Assembly (NCBI GenBank): GCA_019095985.1
Contig: CM032666.1
Span: 41,895,186 to 41,959,185 of the forward strand
DNA length: 64,000 bases
Source of the DNA: Streblospio benedicti
Taxonomy: Eukaryota > Annelida > Polychaeta > Spionida > Spionidae
Reading direction: 5' to 3'
Positions within the stretch are counted from its first letter, which is position 1, and every line of letters begins with the position of its first letter. Of this stretch, positions 1 to 11,334 are shown in pieces. A model generated the notes under the pieces. The model was not told the origin of the DNA and ran no database searches. It saw only the letters and a program-made list of their open reading frames with translations. A program made the translations under genes and the position numbers.

Positions 1-2203
1 ACTGTAAAAATAATTATTGGACTGACTAGTTGTAAGTTATAAGTATTTGCATTTGAATATTGTTAGCTCACATCTCACCATGTGATAATGAAGACCTTAC
101 TAATAAATGCTATTAAAATCATTGAATCAATATCCCTGTGCAAGTATCGTAAGGGGTTCTGTGAATGATGCAAGTCAATACAAATTACTAAACTACGACA
201 TTTTATTACCTTGAAAACCAGCCAGTACCAAGCAAATAATTAATTCACGTCCATAAATGGGTATGAGTTTTTGTCACTGAGTCCATAAAGTATCACAGAC
301 CAATTGGCAATGTGTCTGTAAAAACAAAGTGTTATACATTTTCTTCAATGTTTATGAAGGTACCGAATCCCGTCTTTTATTTATAAAATCAGAAATCTTG
401 TGATGTGATAATCGTGTAAAATAAGGTCTGTAAAAAAATTGCTTATTGGTACTAGTAGTTCACATTATTGAATATATTTTTGATAGGATTGAAGAATATT
501 CAAAATATCATGACCTGGGGGCCAACAAGTGCTATTATAAAGAGGAGAGGTCTCATAGTACCATTGCCTAAAATTTATTAAGTGTGAAAGAAATTCAAAG
601 CATACAACTGCTAATAATTGTTCCACTGACTTGGAAGGACAAAAAAGAATTTTAAATGACATGCAATGATAATGTTTCAAGGTTGAAAAGCAGTTTATGA
701 TGAGTTTCTGCATTTTTTTCTTCTCCATGGCATTTACTTTTTATCTGTGAAAATTTCTTATGTACTTGAAATAAATATGGTGTTTGATTGTAATTAGGAT
801 GTGATATATGAACATTTTCTCGCAATGATTGAAACATTTATCAACAATATAGTTCAACACTACCGGTATGCTGATTACTCACTTAATATATATTCTGACG
901 ATATTCATTCATAGATAATATGAATCAAATCGTGGCATGATTGTTTTCTGCATTACAAAATACTGTAAAATATACGCAGTATAGCTTGTATTGAGATGGT
1001 AATAGTAATTATTCTTACTCAAGACCACTACTGTAGCACAAAAAGTAAAATGAATGGAATTGGATATTGGATGGGGCAGGGTAACTCAATTTCAAAGTAA
1101 TTTACACTGCTTGATATTCATGGCAAATTCTGCAAACAGTCTGATGAACAGTACCCCATAACCATGTCCCATGGGAGTGCTGTTCACGCTGCTTTCTCTA
1201 GTGGGCCAATCACGACCATATTTGTGCAACAAGCAGTTCATGGATTTTTTCTACACAACTCGTGTTGAGCATGCCTCCAGCAGTAACATCCTATATGTTC
1301 ACAGCCCAGAGTTCACAGTTAATTTCTTTCCACTCAGGTCTACGTAGTACTTCAGTAACTTGCTTAGACTGTCTTCTCTCAATCACCTCGAAATATATGT
1401 GGTGTTTTACTAGCACATTTACAAAACGGAAAGAAAATCATTGTACATTAGAATTGTGTGTGTATGCATTTTTGTAGTAGAAGGGCTGGCCAAAAGCTTG
1501 TCTTTTTGTTTCATAGTTTTTGAGTAAGCATGAATAAACATTAACAAAGCTATGTTGAATATTATTTTGGAATTTGATAAAGATCGAGAGGAACCATCAG
1601 TTACCATTACACTATTTAGCATGTATCAATCTATACTATTACATATGCTCTCATCTGCTGAATCACATCATCAGCTAATGGACATCACCCATATCTGTGT
1701 CATCCTCTATTATCTGAACCCCTTGAAATGCCCACTTCATTATATAAGGGATAGACTACTGCTCATCACAAAAGTGTATCATTTAATATTATTTTGTTGT
1801 TTTTTGAAATGATTTTAGTAGATTTAGATAAGTTCTATTGGTTCCTAAAACTAGCTAATTACTTAATTACTTAACCACATTGATCATGTATAAGTTCATG
1901 TATAAGTACATGTATGCTGGAATACCTATTTTGGTGTAACTCTGTATACATGATATGTATACTTTAACCACACAAGTCTATAATACAGAAATGTATATGT
2001 ACTGAATTGTAAAACAGAATGATTGAAATACATGTAAGGTTTGCATGTACAGAATGAGAATAAGAGAAGATCCATTATTAGTAAAACAAAAATTCTCCAA
2101 ATTGAGATAGGAAATCACTTTAAAGCGAGCTGGATTGATACATGAGAGGTCCTCAGTTCAAACCCTTGGTGCTTGTTGTTTTTGCTGAAATTAATTGATT
2201 TAA
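1..2203. other. AT-rich stretch without recognisable gene
   Basis: Only short open frames (under 90 codons) occur, and none shows a domain or coding pattern I recognise. There is no long microsatellite and no clear inverted-repeat element. Near 2120-2185 there is a weak tRNA-like box (gttcaaaccc), too little to call a SINE. I see nothing else here. Confidence 0.5.
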
Positions 2204-2208
2204 ATATT

Positions 2209-2973
2209 CAGAGAGCACAGTAATTGGTCGTTTGGTCGTCAGAATCGACTCACGTTTTGTCCAAACGACCCAGACTTCTACATGAGTCGTCCGTACGGAC
2301 GACTCACGGTTTAGGAACGTGTGATCATCAATATTTGAAAGAAATTACACCATTATTTGCTTTCTTTTCATTCAAGTTTCAATCTGCGTTAGTTTCATGG
2401 GCGCTGCCATATTTGTTTACATTCAGAGCGCCACCAACCCGCAATCCACTGAAATACTTTCAACTAGTTCACGCCGTTAGCGCGGTAAAAACGTGTCTGC
2501 GCGCTGCTGTATTTGCGTTGTGATAAATGCATATTGCGTCGGGTACTAGTACCAAAATGGCTCCCATAGGAAACAGATGTCAATGTGTTGAAATTTCTTG
2601 TTATATGCTTAAGATATCATATTAAAGTAACATTAAAATGAATTATGTACGATCATTCCTAATGAGGTTTTACATAAAGTTATCTACTTTTAATCCCGAT
2701 GACACTGCTTCTAAATAGTCATTTGACGGATTTAAAAAATGAAACATGTGACAGGATCTTACATGACAAAGCTTTTGGCAGCAAAAAACGTGAAATGTTC
2801 AAAAGATATAATAAGTGTTGTTATTTATAGAATTTTCTTGTATGATAAATGTATGCAAAAACACAAACCCCCCTATTATTTCTGCACGACCCAGAATAGC
2901 ACCCGGACCACTTACGTTTTGTGGTAGGTCGTCCGAGCGGGCTAGCTACGATTTAGAATTACTGTGCTCTCTG
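2209..2973. mobile_element. 765-bp non-autonomous DNA transposon with inverted ends
   Basis: The ends form terminal inverted repeats: CAGAGAGCACAGTAATT on the left and its reverse complement on the right (about 17 bp matching). A 5-bp direct repeat, ATATT, flanks it at 2204-2208 and 2974-2978. No transposase frame is present, so it would need a helper. The interior is richer in CG than the surroundings and holds a perfect 24-bp palindrome at 2283-2306 and repeated GTCGTCCG-type words near both ends, as in subterminal repeats of hAT-like elements. The 5-bp flank does not fit hAT, which makes 8 bp, so the superfamily is unresolved. Confidence 0.7.
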
Positions 2974-3159
2974 ATATTTATCATTCACCTATTTCATTAA
3001 TAAGGTAATACATGGTATAACAGTATAGAATTGAAAGAGCAGATAGATGAAAGTTCGGTTTGGGCATGAACCCTTAATGGGTTATGATAAGTCCTCACCT
3101 TTCATGACAAGTCTGAATTTCATAACTTATAGTTTGTTACATGTCATTGTGATTGGTAT

Positions 3160-4343
3160 TCATATTACCAAAATGGCTATTTTACAAAGTTAGTCTGAAA
3201 ATGTTGAAATGACCTGTTACATGTCACTCTGATTGTTATTCATATCTTAACAGAATCATATGAATTGATAAAAGAAACTTGTGGAAGCAAGACTTGTTGA
3301 GAACTGCTCATTTTGTGCTGCCATGTAGCATTTAGAACAGGAATATTGGATTTCTACTTGGGCGGTCATAACTGTCCATTTTGATTGTAATCGACCAAGA
3401 CAAATTTAGTGTGGTATTAGTGATATAGTATAAAATCTATGAATTTTCATCTCAACTATTACTTAATTGTAATGGAATAACGCATTACTGTATTGGGATT
3501 GGAGGAATATTTCCAGCTTGTTTAAGTTCCTCTGGGTTAAAATTTAATTTAAGAATTGACAATTGCAGTCAATCATTGTGGTTCCGTGGCCGAGTGGATA
3601 GGGAGTTAGACTCATGACCAGAAGATCGTGGGTTTGATTCCCGGTTGGGTCTGATGGTGGGTGTTGAGCAAACCTACCTCTAACAGGTTGCATACTGCTC
3701 CGTGGTACCGACACGTTAAATAGGTACAGGTCAGACAAGTGAATGCAAATGTGAGTGATTAACACGTCTGTTAAAAGATGTGTTGTATGCTCCCCAGGGA
3801 GTTGAGAAGGATATAGTTTGACAAGGATGCCAATGACCTGGTGTAGATGTAGAGTCGTCTGATCCTTCGGGGAAAAAGACCATAAGCCAGACATTTACAT
3901 TTATTTATTTTATTTCATTCTAAAGGTCCTATAAAAAGATTTATTAAAAATGGGGGCTAAGTTTATACTTGTAGGCACATGCATGTTGTTTATGAGTATC
4001 CATTCTGTATATTAACAGTGTGTAAGAGGTAACCACTTAGATTTTATAATATTGTTGACCTGTGCTATGCTCTGTTTCAGCAAGCAGTAAATTATATAGA
4101 AGAGCAATGCAACAAACCCTACTCATTTTTTTCTGTTAGTAAGTTACTATGAGACCTTACAGTTGACGTAAGCAACTACATAACAAAGATTGATTTCTGA
4201 ACTCCTCCATATGGGCATGTTTTGGCTCTAAATGATTTTACAAGTTTCAGTCGCAGAATGAACGTTTGACAATGAGTCGGTCTTAACTCCTGGCAATTTG
4301 GTCCTGTATGGTTGTGGGTTCAAACCTAACTGCAGACTGTGAT
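3160..4343. repeat. Duplicated block A, copy 1
   Basis: This stretch matches 9358-11532 in direct orientation at high similarity by eye, in three segments split by insertions. Here a SINE interrupts it (3578-3914). The other copy lacks that SINE but has two other inserts. The first about 50 bp also match the end of the second glycosyltransferase block near 27740-27785. No coding frame is evident. It is a non-coding downstream part of the unit that carries glycosyltransferase copy 1 at 7279-8640; here the gene itself is absent. Confidence 0.8.
3578..3914 (+). mobile_element. tRNA-derived SINE, full length
   Basis: The head is tRNA-like, with an A-box-like stretch (tggccgagtgg, from about 3587) and a B-box-like stretch (gggtttgattcc, about 3630-3641). 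A non-tRNA body follows, then an ATTT-rich tail. A 5-bp direct repeat TCATT flanks it (3573-3577 and 3915-3919). The duplicated copy of the locus at 9757 has the same site without the SINE, which confirms the boundaries. Related copies are at 12095-12920, 59465-59775 and, head only, 60683-60782 in the window. An unbroken antisense frame of 116 codons runs through it but is a by-product. Confidence 0.85.
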
Positions 4344-5029
4344 ATAGTCCATACATACATATATACAATATATACATATATATAAAATATACAATATATA
4401 TTCAATAATCATCATAGAAAAATGATTCCATACTATAATATGCATGTCTCAAAAATAAAAAATTTGCAATTTACATAAGTATATGGATTTTCATTATTTA
4501 TCAATGTGTACCCTAGAAGGAATTATACTCATAGAAAAAAGTCGCGAAAAGAATACAGGATACAGAATAAAACCTATGCATGACACACAAAAAGGCAAAA
4601 AAATGTAATTTTGCAATTTTACATTTTTCATACAGTGATATAGTTTTATATGGATTAAATACATAAAAACAAAAACATGAAAGCTATTTCACCAATGGTT
4701 TGTATCATGAAACTAGGTTTTTATACTCATGAAAAATATTCCTGTATACAGGATACAGTGCCAATATTTTGACTTCAAGTAAAAAATTCAAAAAAATCTA
4801 GTTTCATGATTTTCATTATTTATCATAGTGAATTGGTGAATAAAAAATAGCTTTCATGTTTTGTTCTTTTTTATGTAGTTTTTAAATGCCATATATTTGG
4901 TTACTATATCACTGTATGAAAAATGTAATTGTGTTGCATATTTTATATATTTATATATATCATAGTTGTTCATTTAATTTATATATATGCTATAAATTGA
5001 GCACTTTTTTTGAACATGCTTAGTCATTG

Positions 5030-5034
<5 letters not shown>

Positions 5035-5108
<74 letters not shown>

Positions 5109-5124
5109 TTTATATATATATTTA

Positions 5125-5203
<79 letters not shown>

Positions 5204-5204
5204 T

Positions 5205-5239
<35 letters not shown>
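5035..5239. repeat. TA dinucleotide microsatellite
   Basis: Three long (TA)n runs are separated by short interruptions near 5107-5128 and 5201-5212. The alternating Tyr-Ile frame through it is an artefact. The flanking 4345-5034 is AT-rich and holds imperfect palindromic pieces (for example aaatgtaattttgc and atgaaagctatttcacc with inverted mates near 4840-4930), suggesting an old, decayed insertion into which the microsatellite grew. Confidence 0.9.
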
Positions 5240-5243
<4 letters not shown>

Positions 5244-5535
5244 CTATGTTAATCAAGGTTTATTTCTTTACACAGTGTTTCATGCATGCTTGCAATCCTC
5301 AGAAGTACTGATGTGGTGGTGAAAACAATTATCAGTATTACAATTTCATAGGACAAATTACAATACTCAATAATATAATTACATATAACAAAGTATATAC
5401 CTTGGCACGTTTTTACTAGAATATTATCATAAAGTCTGTTTTATAGTCAGTGAATGTGACTATAGAATAGAATAGAATATTATCATAAAGTGTGTTTCAT
5501 AGTCAGTGGTTGTTCATTATTAGGAATTTAGTTTA

Positions 5536-5943
5536 GTGCCTGTATGTTCTAATAAGGGCTTCGGGTGCATGACCGGTAGCTGTCTCGTAAAAATGACCCA
5601 GACCTGTCACGGGGCAAACTATGGCGTGGGTTGCGGTCCCGTGACTCGTGCTGGCGTGGGCTGTGTTCTCGACCTGCTTCTGTGCAAAGAAATGATGTCC
5701 GACGTCGCAGAAGGCGCCTCAGACGTAGCAATGTTAGTGGGCGGGATACCCATCCTGGCAGGCGCTGTAGCTTCAGGGGACGCCCTAGGCGGTGCTGCTG
5801 TTGGCTCAATGGCATTAGCCACCCTCACCTCTTTCGCCACACCAACGCCACTAGGGAAGCTATCAGCGTTGTTGAAAGAATCACCCACAGCGGGCTCGCT
5901 AGCAGTCGACTGGTCCATGACACAGTCTCAAAATGACCACTAA
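5536..5943. other. GC-rich island with overlapping open frames, origin unknown
   Basis: About 400 bp here are clearly richer in G+C and CpG than the AT-rich surroundings. A 135-codon frame runs on + (5536-5943), and frames of 88 and 99 codons run on - across the same bases. The - frames are biased: one is Arg/Ser-rich (5549-5815) and the other Ala/Pro/Ser/Thr-rich, starting MDQSTASEP (5619-5918). That bias makes the - strand a little more plausible as the sense strand. I recognise no domain. It could be a decayed exon, the opening part of a mobile-element ORF, or a CpG island. Confidence 0.35.
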
Positions 5944-6109
5944 ATAAAATACAAAAGGAAACCAACCTTAGAGTTGAATCCTTATCCTAAAACACACAAA
6001 AATATCCAAAACAAGCTATGCGTTCAGTAAAAGTCGCACAAAAATGGCGAAACTTGCACAAGTGAAGTACGCTTGCGCGAGTAAAATTCAAGGAATTTAG
6101 AGTTACATT

Positions 6110-6490
6110 TATTCAGATTGTTCCCCTTATATTACGCATTTTATGGAGGTTCCCGTAATAAAAAGAAAATTTCTAAAAGTTCAAAACCACGCCAATATTT
6201 TGACAGATTTTCATTTCATTGGGTGTCTGTACGGAGTCCGCACTTCCGGTTTGACTTTGCGGCGGGAATAAATGTGAACGGACAAACAAATCCGAATATT
6301 TATGAGCAAAATATGGCTGCCATTCACAGGAAGTGTAAGAAATTATTCTGATTATTATGTTTTTTCTGTTTATTTCGATAATTGTAAGTGTCGTAGTTTC
6401 GAAGATTGAGCAGTTCCAAGAAAACCGTGATAGCCGTAACTTTGTTTTGAATTGTTGCGAATTATTACGTTTTCTTACGTTTTCTTCCTC
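6110..6490. repeat. Dispersed repeat, copy 1
   Basis: This stretch matches 40800-41160 (inside a lipase intron) in the same orientation, with shared words such as atattacgcattt/atattacacattt, ttctgtttatttcg and agaaaaccgtga/agaaaaccatga. Divergence is substantial, so both are old copies of one repeat. No coding frame is convincing. Confidence 0.6.
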
Positions 6491-6879
6491 TCATCTCATT
6501 ACGATTCTGAATCCTTCTGACATAATCAGTACTGTAGGAGAAAAACGTAAGGAACTGTAGCATAATTCTTAAGATTTTTCTTCTGACTATCCTTCTGACT
6601 GGATCAGTACTGTACTTTTTGGATCCTTTGGGGATGAAAACAGTTCTCATTATACACCCATGGGCAGTATATTCATACGTCAGGTCCATCCCAACTTCAG
6701 AGTAATACTTAATTATTTATTATGATCTGGAGGTTAACAAATGTAAGAGAAAATCTCTTGTCATCTATCTTACTAACAACACATGGTTACCGGCATGGGT
6801 GATGAAAAATGAATACGGTTCTTTGAAGCTCTACCTTCGAACGTGAATAGCCTTTATTGAATTTGGTTCATTTTTGTCG

Positions 6880-6998
6880 GATTTACAGAAAATCAAACGG
6901 CCTGAGGCGTTTCAGACTAAAAGTTGCCAATTGTGTTTTTCTGAAGTAAAAATATGTGCTGAATCCATTTTTGCTTGTTGGCTAGCTGAATTTTCACT
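6880..6998. repeat. Solo terminal repeat of the 17.7-21.9 kb element
   Basis: About 115 bp match the inverted ends of the 4.2-kb element (17757-17875, and 21740-21905 in reverse), including agactaaaagttgcca and gtgctgaatccattttt. There is no element body next to it, so it is a solo end or a remnant of a deleted copy. It stops at 6996-6998, exactly where the duplicated glycosyltransferase block begins. Confidence 0.75.
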
Positions 6999-9410
6999 GT
7001 TTGACTAAACAATATAATAAACTACATAGTAATGATAGTATTGGGTGTGTTGACTGGATAGTATACATGTATCTAATTCGTTGTCCTACTATTGTATTAA
7101 AAGAACTTGGAAAAAACAAATTATACAACTTAGTGATATACAGAAAGGAATAAATTTTGTTCACTCTCAGTCCAATGTTGTTGACAAGCTAAGATTCATT
7201 TATTTTAACTTAGGCTCCCATCCAGTACTAGTGTCATATTATTTTTTGATTTTGTAGTTAACTGTATATTATTTAAACATGAGACTTTTAAGGAAAATCT
7301 GTTCATGGATGTTAATATTTTTAGGACTTTTTTATCTATTCATGTACTATGGGTTAAATTCAGAATTAAATGAACATTATACAAAATGTATATATAGAGA
7401 GAGACAGAGTAATAAGTATGAAGGTGAAATTAGCAAGCAAACTTTTGCCAGATTGGAGGTACCAGTACGAAAGAGTATTAAAAGTTACATAGAAAGAGAT
7501 GTTAACAATTCTATGTATGATACAACAATCAAAGATGATTATACATTTTTAAATGAATTTTATTCATTGGATGATGCACATAGATATATGAGTTTAATGA
7601 CAGAAATAGTTCCTAAGAAAATAGTTATCAATTATTCTAATTTCTCGCAGAAATTACCTCATTTCATTGATGAATCTGATGAAGAGTTGTTCTTAAAAAG
7701 CCCAGGAAATCGTGAAAATTTATTACCGCCTAAGAAAGAGCAGTTATTAGGGATCATTGAAATAGTAGAAAATGGAACTTTTATGTCAAGGGAATTCGAC
7801 TGTGGCTATAGAGCAAATTATAATTTTGTAAAGGAGATACGTAAACCAACTGTTGGAAAATCTTATGATATACTAGCACCTATTATTGTTCCTGAGTCGT
7901 ATGCATTTCAACATTTCTATGATGGAACACTTCCAAAAATCATTCAAGCACTACCATTACTTCAGAAGCCAGGAGTAAAATTAATTATACAAACCCCAGG
8001 GCATAAGAATATTAACTTGATACTGGAAAAACTTGGTTTTGGGATTGACAAACTCATCTTACATCCAAAGATGGATCAGCATTCAGTATATTATGCAAAA
8101 TATATGATAATGACTTGCATTGCGCCTCCTCTGCATCCTTTACTATGGAGAAAAGCAAAAGATGATGTTTTACATGTTCCAAAGTCATTACCATTACCGA
8201 AAGAAGAAAACATTATAATGCTACTTACAAGAGCTGGTGCTGTAAACAGTGGTCGCAAAATGATTAATGAAAAGCAAGTGATAACATTTTTGAAAAATAG
8301 ATATGGTGATCAGCTTGTAGTTTTTAATGGTGCGTTTTCACTTAATGAGGCAATAAGAATTTTCAGCAGGGTTAGGATAATAATCGGGGTACATGGAGGA
8401 GCTTTTTACAACATGAATTTTGCCCCATATGATACTAGAGTGATAGAAATCGGACCTGTTACTAGCTCAGGGGGTGATATTCCACGACTTCCTCACACCA
8501 TATTTTGGGCAATGGCTGAGATGCTTGGACAAGAATATTGGAGAATTCAAGCTATTGCATCTAAGTACATGGATGTTGAAGTCGATGTGCAGAAATTAGA
8601 GGCTATTTTAAATACAATTGATAAAGAGGATAAACTGTAAGACTTGTAATTATGATTCAAAATGCCATTATCTGAAATCAGATGAATGTATCCAGTCCTA
8701 TTAAAACAGTTTTCAAATTATATTGTGTTATTCTCTAGCATGAATCATTATTTCATCTTATCTAGAAATAAATCTATGAAGATTAACAATTAAATTACAA
8801 AATGAATTACAAAAAAGATTGTATGTCAAGTGTTCTTAAAATATAATCATCTTCCGTACATGGTATTGTCGCTGTAGATCCTGCCTTATAAATAACACCA
8901 ACTATTGGGGCATCGCAAACCTTTGAACTATATACATGTACCAGAGCCCTGCGTGGGTAACATAAGTTCACACTCATACATGTACCTGCCCTGCAAGTTT
9001 AATGTGAAGCCTGCACCCTCATGGTTAACAAAAACGGAGCCCGCAACCACACCCACATCTGCAGATATTAAAGTACAGCAGACACAAAGGCCTGCACTAA
9101 AGCACGGTTTTGTTAAAACATATACCCGGTATGTCCATTGAATAGATTTATCACACTTTTTAGCCATTTTTATAGCGCTATTGGCATTTACATGAATGAA
9201 CTACACATCTTTAAAAAATTTGCAAATATACTCATTTTGACTAGGTAAAGCCAAATTAAAATGTAAGAACAATGCATAGTTGGGACTGCCACTGATCTAA
9301 ATCAGTGAAGGAAAGCATAACTTCCATTGGTCAGTAACACAGCTGTTCATATGCCTCTTACCAAAATGGCTATTTTACAAAGTTAAATTTAGTCTGAAAA
9401 TGTTGAAATG
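6997..9410. repeat. Duplicated block B, copy 1 (carries glycosyltransferase copy 1)
   Basis: Matches 24657-27785 in direct orientation, including about 280 bp of 5' flank, the whole coding region and over 750 bp of 3' flank. Copy 2 holds about 560 bp (26877-27440) and about 150 bp (near 27560-27700) that are missing here. Immediately downstream this copy continues into block A (9358-11532), so the original unit was at least 4.5 kb. Confidence 0.85.
7279..8640 (+). CDS. GT61/DUF563-type glycosyltransferase, copy 1
   Basis: A single-exon frame of 453 residues. Residues about 7-27 form one hydrophobic segment after a short basic N-terminus, giving a type II membrane protein of the Golgi or ER. 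The C-terminal half carries the hallmark of the GT61 (DUF563) family: FSRVRIIIGVHGGAFYNMNF with His372, then RVIEIGP; upstream lies FQHFYDGTLPKI (about residue 213). GT61 enzymes move sugars such as xylose, arabinose or N-acetylglucosamine onto glycans or proteins; the donor and acceptor here cannot be told. Several Asn-X-Ser/Thr sites occur. An acceptor-like tgattttgtag ends at 7257, 21 bp before the ATG, and is kept in copy 2, so an upstream untranslated exon is likely. A polyadenylation signal AATAAA lies at 8767-8772. The start is the first ATG after the acceptor. Confidence 0.9.
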   Translation: MRLLRKICSWMLIFLGLFYLFMYYGLNSELNEHYTKCIYRERQSNKYEGEISKQTFARLEVPVRKSIKSYIERDVNNSMYDTTIKDDYTFLNEFYSLDDAHRYMSLMTEIVPKKIVINYSNFSQKLPHFIDESDEELFLKSPGNRENLLPPKKEQLLGIIEIVENGTFMSREFDCGYRANYNFVKEIRKPTVGKSYDILAPIIVPESYAFQHFYDGTLPKIIQALPLLQKPGVKLIIQTPGHKNINLILEKLGFGIDKLILHPKMDQHSVYYAKYMIMTCIAPPLHPLLWRKAKDDVLHVPKSLPLPKEENIIMLLTRAGAVNSGRKMINEKQVITFLKNRYGDQLVVFNGAFSLNEAIRIFSRVRIIIGVHGGAFYNMNFAPYDTRVIEIGPVTSSGGDIPRLPHTIFWAMAEMLGQEYWRIQAIASKYMDVEVDVQKLEAILNTIDKEDKL

Positions 9411-9770
9411 ACCTGTTACATGTCACTTTGATTGGTATTCATATCTTAACAGAATCATATGAATTGATAAAAGAAACTTGTGGAAGCAAGACTTGTTGAG
9501 AACTGCTCATTTTGTGCTGCTATGTAGCATTTAGAAAAGGAATATTGGATTTCTACTTGGGTGGTCGTAACTGTCCATTTTGATTGTAATCTACCACAAC
9601 AAATTTAGTGTGGTATTAATGATACAGTATAGAATCTGTATGAATTTTCGTCTCCACATTTGATTGTAATAGAATAATGCATATCTTTAGGAATTGGAGG
9701 AATATTTGCAGCTTCATGAAAATTTTATTTAACAATTGACGATTGGACTCAATCATTCCAAAGGCCCCTT

Positions 9771-10681
9771 AAGGGGACTGTGAACTCTTTTCTTACGATT
9801 TTATTAAACTTTGATTTTCTCACTCATTATTGCTTCAATTCTTACAAATTGCACCTTATTTTGTAGATAATTATCTAATCTAATGACACAACATGTTTTG
9901 AAATGTATAGATTGATTAACATTTTTTTAATAAGGCAATTAGTGAAAAATTTACAGCTTTGCCTGTAAAGCATATAACTGATAGTAAAACATCAAAATGA
10001 CCAAAATCACTATTCAGTTACAAAATTTGTATATTTATCTAGAAAACCTTGCCTCAAATTTTTTATATTTTTCCCCTTTATCATTTTACATGCATTTAAA
10101 GTTTTAAAACCACTTATTTTCCGAATTTTCTTGCATATCAATACAAAAATGTTCATAATTCATCAACGAAATAAAAAAATCAAAACCCTAGTAAGGTTTT
10201 CTTCAGAATGCATATATCCTCAAATATATACACGTTTGTGAAAATTTGATTTCAAGGTTAGAGAGAAATATAAAAAGAAAAATTAATCCACTATGCAAAC
10301 TTAGTTTTGAGAAAATGAGCTTTAAACATGGCCAATCAATATAAATTGATAATAGTTGATGTCTATAAAATGACTCATATAAGAAAAACTATTGATGATA
10401 AAAGGTTCATTTTGAAAAGATGTTTTTCTTTATCATTTATAGCATACAAAACAATGAAAATGTAAAAATTGAATTTTTAGCCGATATAACCTTATAAGCC
10501 TGCAAAGAATGAGTCATTGTTTTTCACTCCGGGTTGGTCTTCACGAAATGGGTTGTAATGGGAAAACTATTGAAGATAAAAGGTTCATTTCAAAACATGT
10601 TGTTCTTCATAGTTTACAGTATAATAAATATTAAAAAGCTGAAAATAGAATATTTTTCCCTTAAAGAGTTCACAGTACCTT
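9771..10681. mobile_element. About 910-bp MITE with CTGTGAACTC inverted ends
   Basis: The left end reads AAGGGGACTGTGAACTCTTT. The right end is the reverse complement of AAGGTACTGTGAACTCTTT (10663-10681). The paralogous site in block A copy 1 (about 3920-3935) is empty, which proves insertion. Inside is a direct repeat of about 60 bp (from 10384 and from 10562, both starting aaaactattga). There is no coding capacity. Target duplication is unclear; TTAA abuts the left end but not the right, so a piggyBac origin is possible but not shown. Confidence 0.7.
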
Positions 10682-10902
10682 TTTATAAACAGATTTAAAA
10701 TGGGCTAAGTTTATGCTTGTAGGCACATGCATGTTGTTTATGTGTATCCATTTTGTTTAATAACAGTGTGTAAGAGGCAAACACTTAGATTTTATATTGT
10801 TGCCCTGTGCGATGCTCTCTGTCTGCAGACAGTACCGTTAAATAATATTGAAGAGAAATGCAAAAACCCTACTGATTAAAAAAGAATATCTATTAGTTAT
10901 GT

Positions 10903-11334
10903 ATAGGGCACATTACGCCGCAAGGGCTGTCTACAGCCACTCTACAACCAAAAACGTATGGAGATCGTAAAGATCCGTGAGTGTTAAGTGCGACAAATGA
11001 AGCATTTTTAAGGCCTTATGGTGGCAGCAGAAGAAGTTTGGGATGCCAAACTTCTACGACCACCCTAAGTCATGGTCTGACCGTAAGGAGGCATTGTGGA
11101 GACCTTATGTTAAACGCAGAGGATTTATCAACACGTTGTTGGCACAAACACAGTACTGGGGCTGTGCGTTCACTGTACTATGCACGTGCAAATCTTGTAC
11201 GTTTGTAATCACACCTAGGGTAGAACGTGAATTATACATGAGTACAACGCACGTTCGATGCATGTTAATCGCACGGCCACCTCGATAAAACCATTCCCTG
11301 TGCCGACATACTCACAATGGGCGTACCCATACCC
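10903..11334. mobile_element. Unidentified 432-bp insert flanked by TATGT
   Basis: Absent from the paralogous locus (about 4140-4150) and flanked by a 5-bp direct repeat TATGT (10898-10902 and 11335-11339). No convincing terminal inverted repeats. It has higher GC than the surroundings, two overlapping frames of 75 and 81 codons, and a perfect hairpin with 10-bp arms and a GATG loop at 11032-11055. I do not recognise the peptides. It could be a non-autonomous element or a captured gene fragment. Confidence 0.5.

Noticed and set aside
3578-3660. tRNA gene
   Set aside because: It has A- and B-box-like stretches but no closing acceptor arm, and the rest matches a SINE body present in other copies.
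4285-4335. Second tRNA-like sequence (tggcaatttgg, then gggttcaaacc), also at about 11480-11517
   Set aside because: The boxes are too close together for a tRNA, and both copies belong to block A; chance or an old remnant.
5010-5252. 80-codon frame of alternating Tyr-Ile
   Set aside because: It is only the translation of a TA microsatellite.
8905-9167. Open frames of 78-79 codons on both strands after GT61 copy 1, with a partner at 26468-26782
   Set aside because: The frames are not kept between the two copies; this is duplicated non-coding flank.
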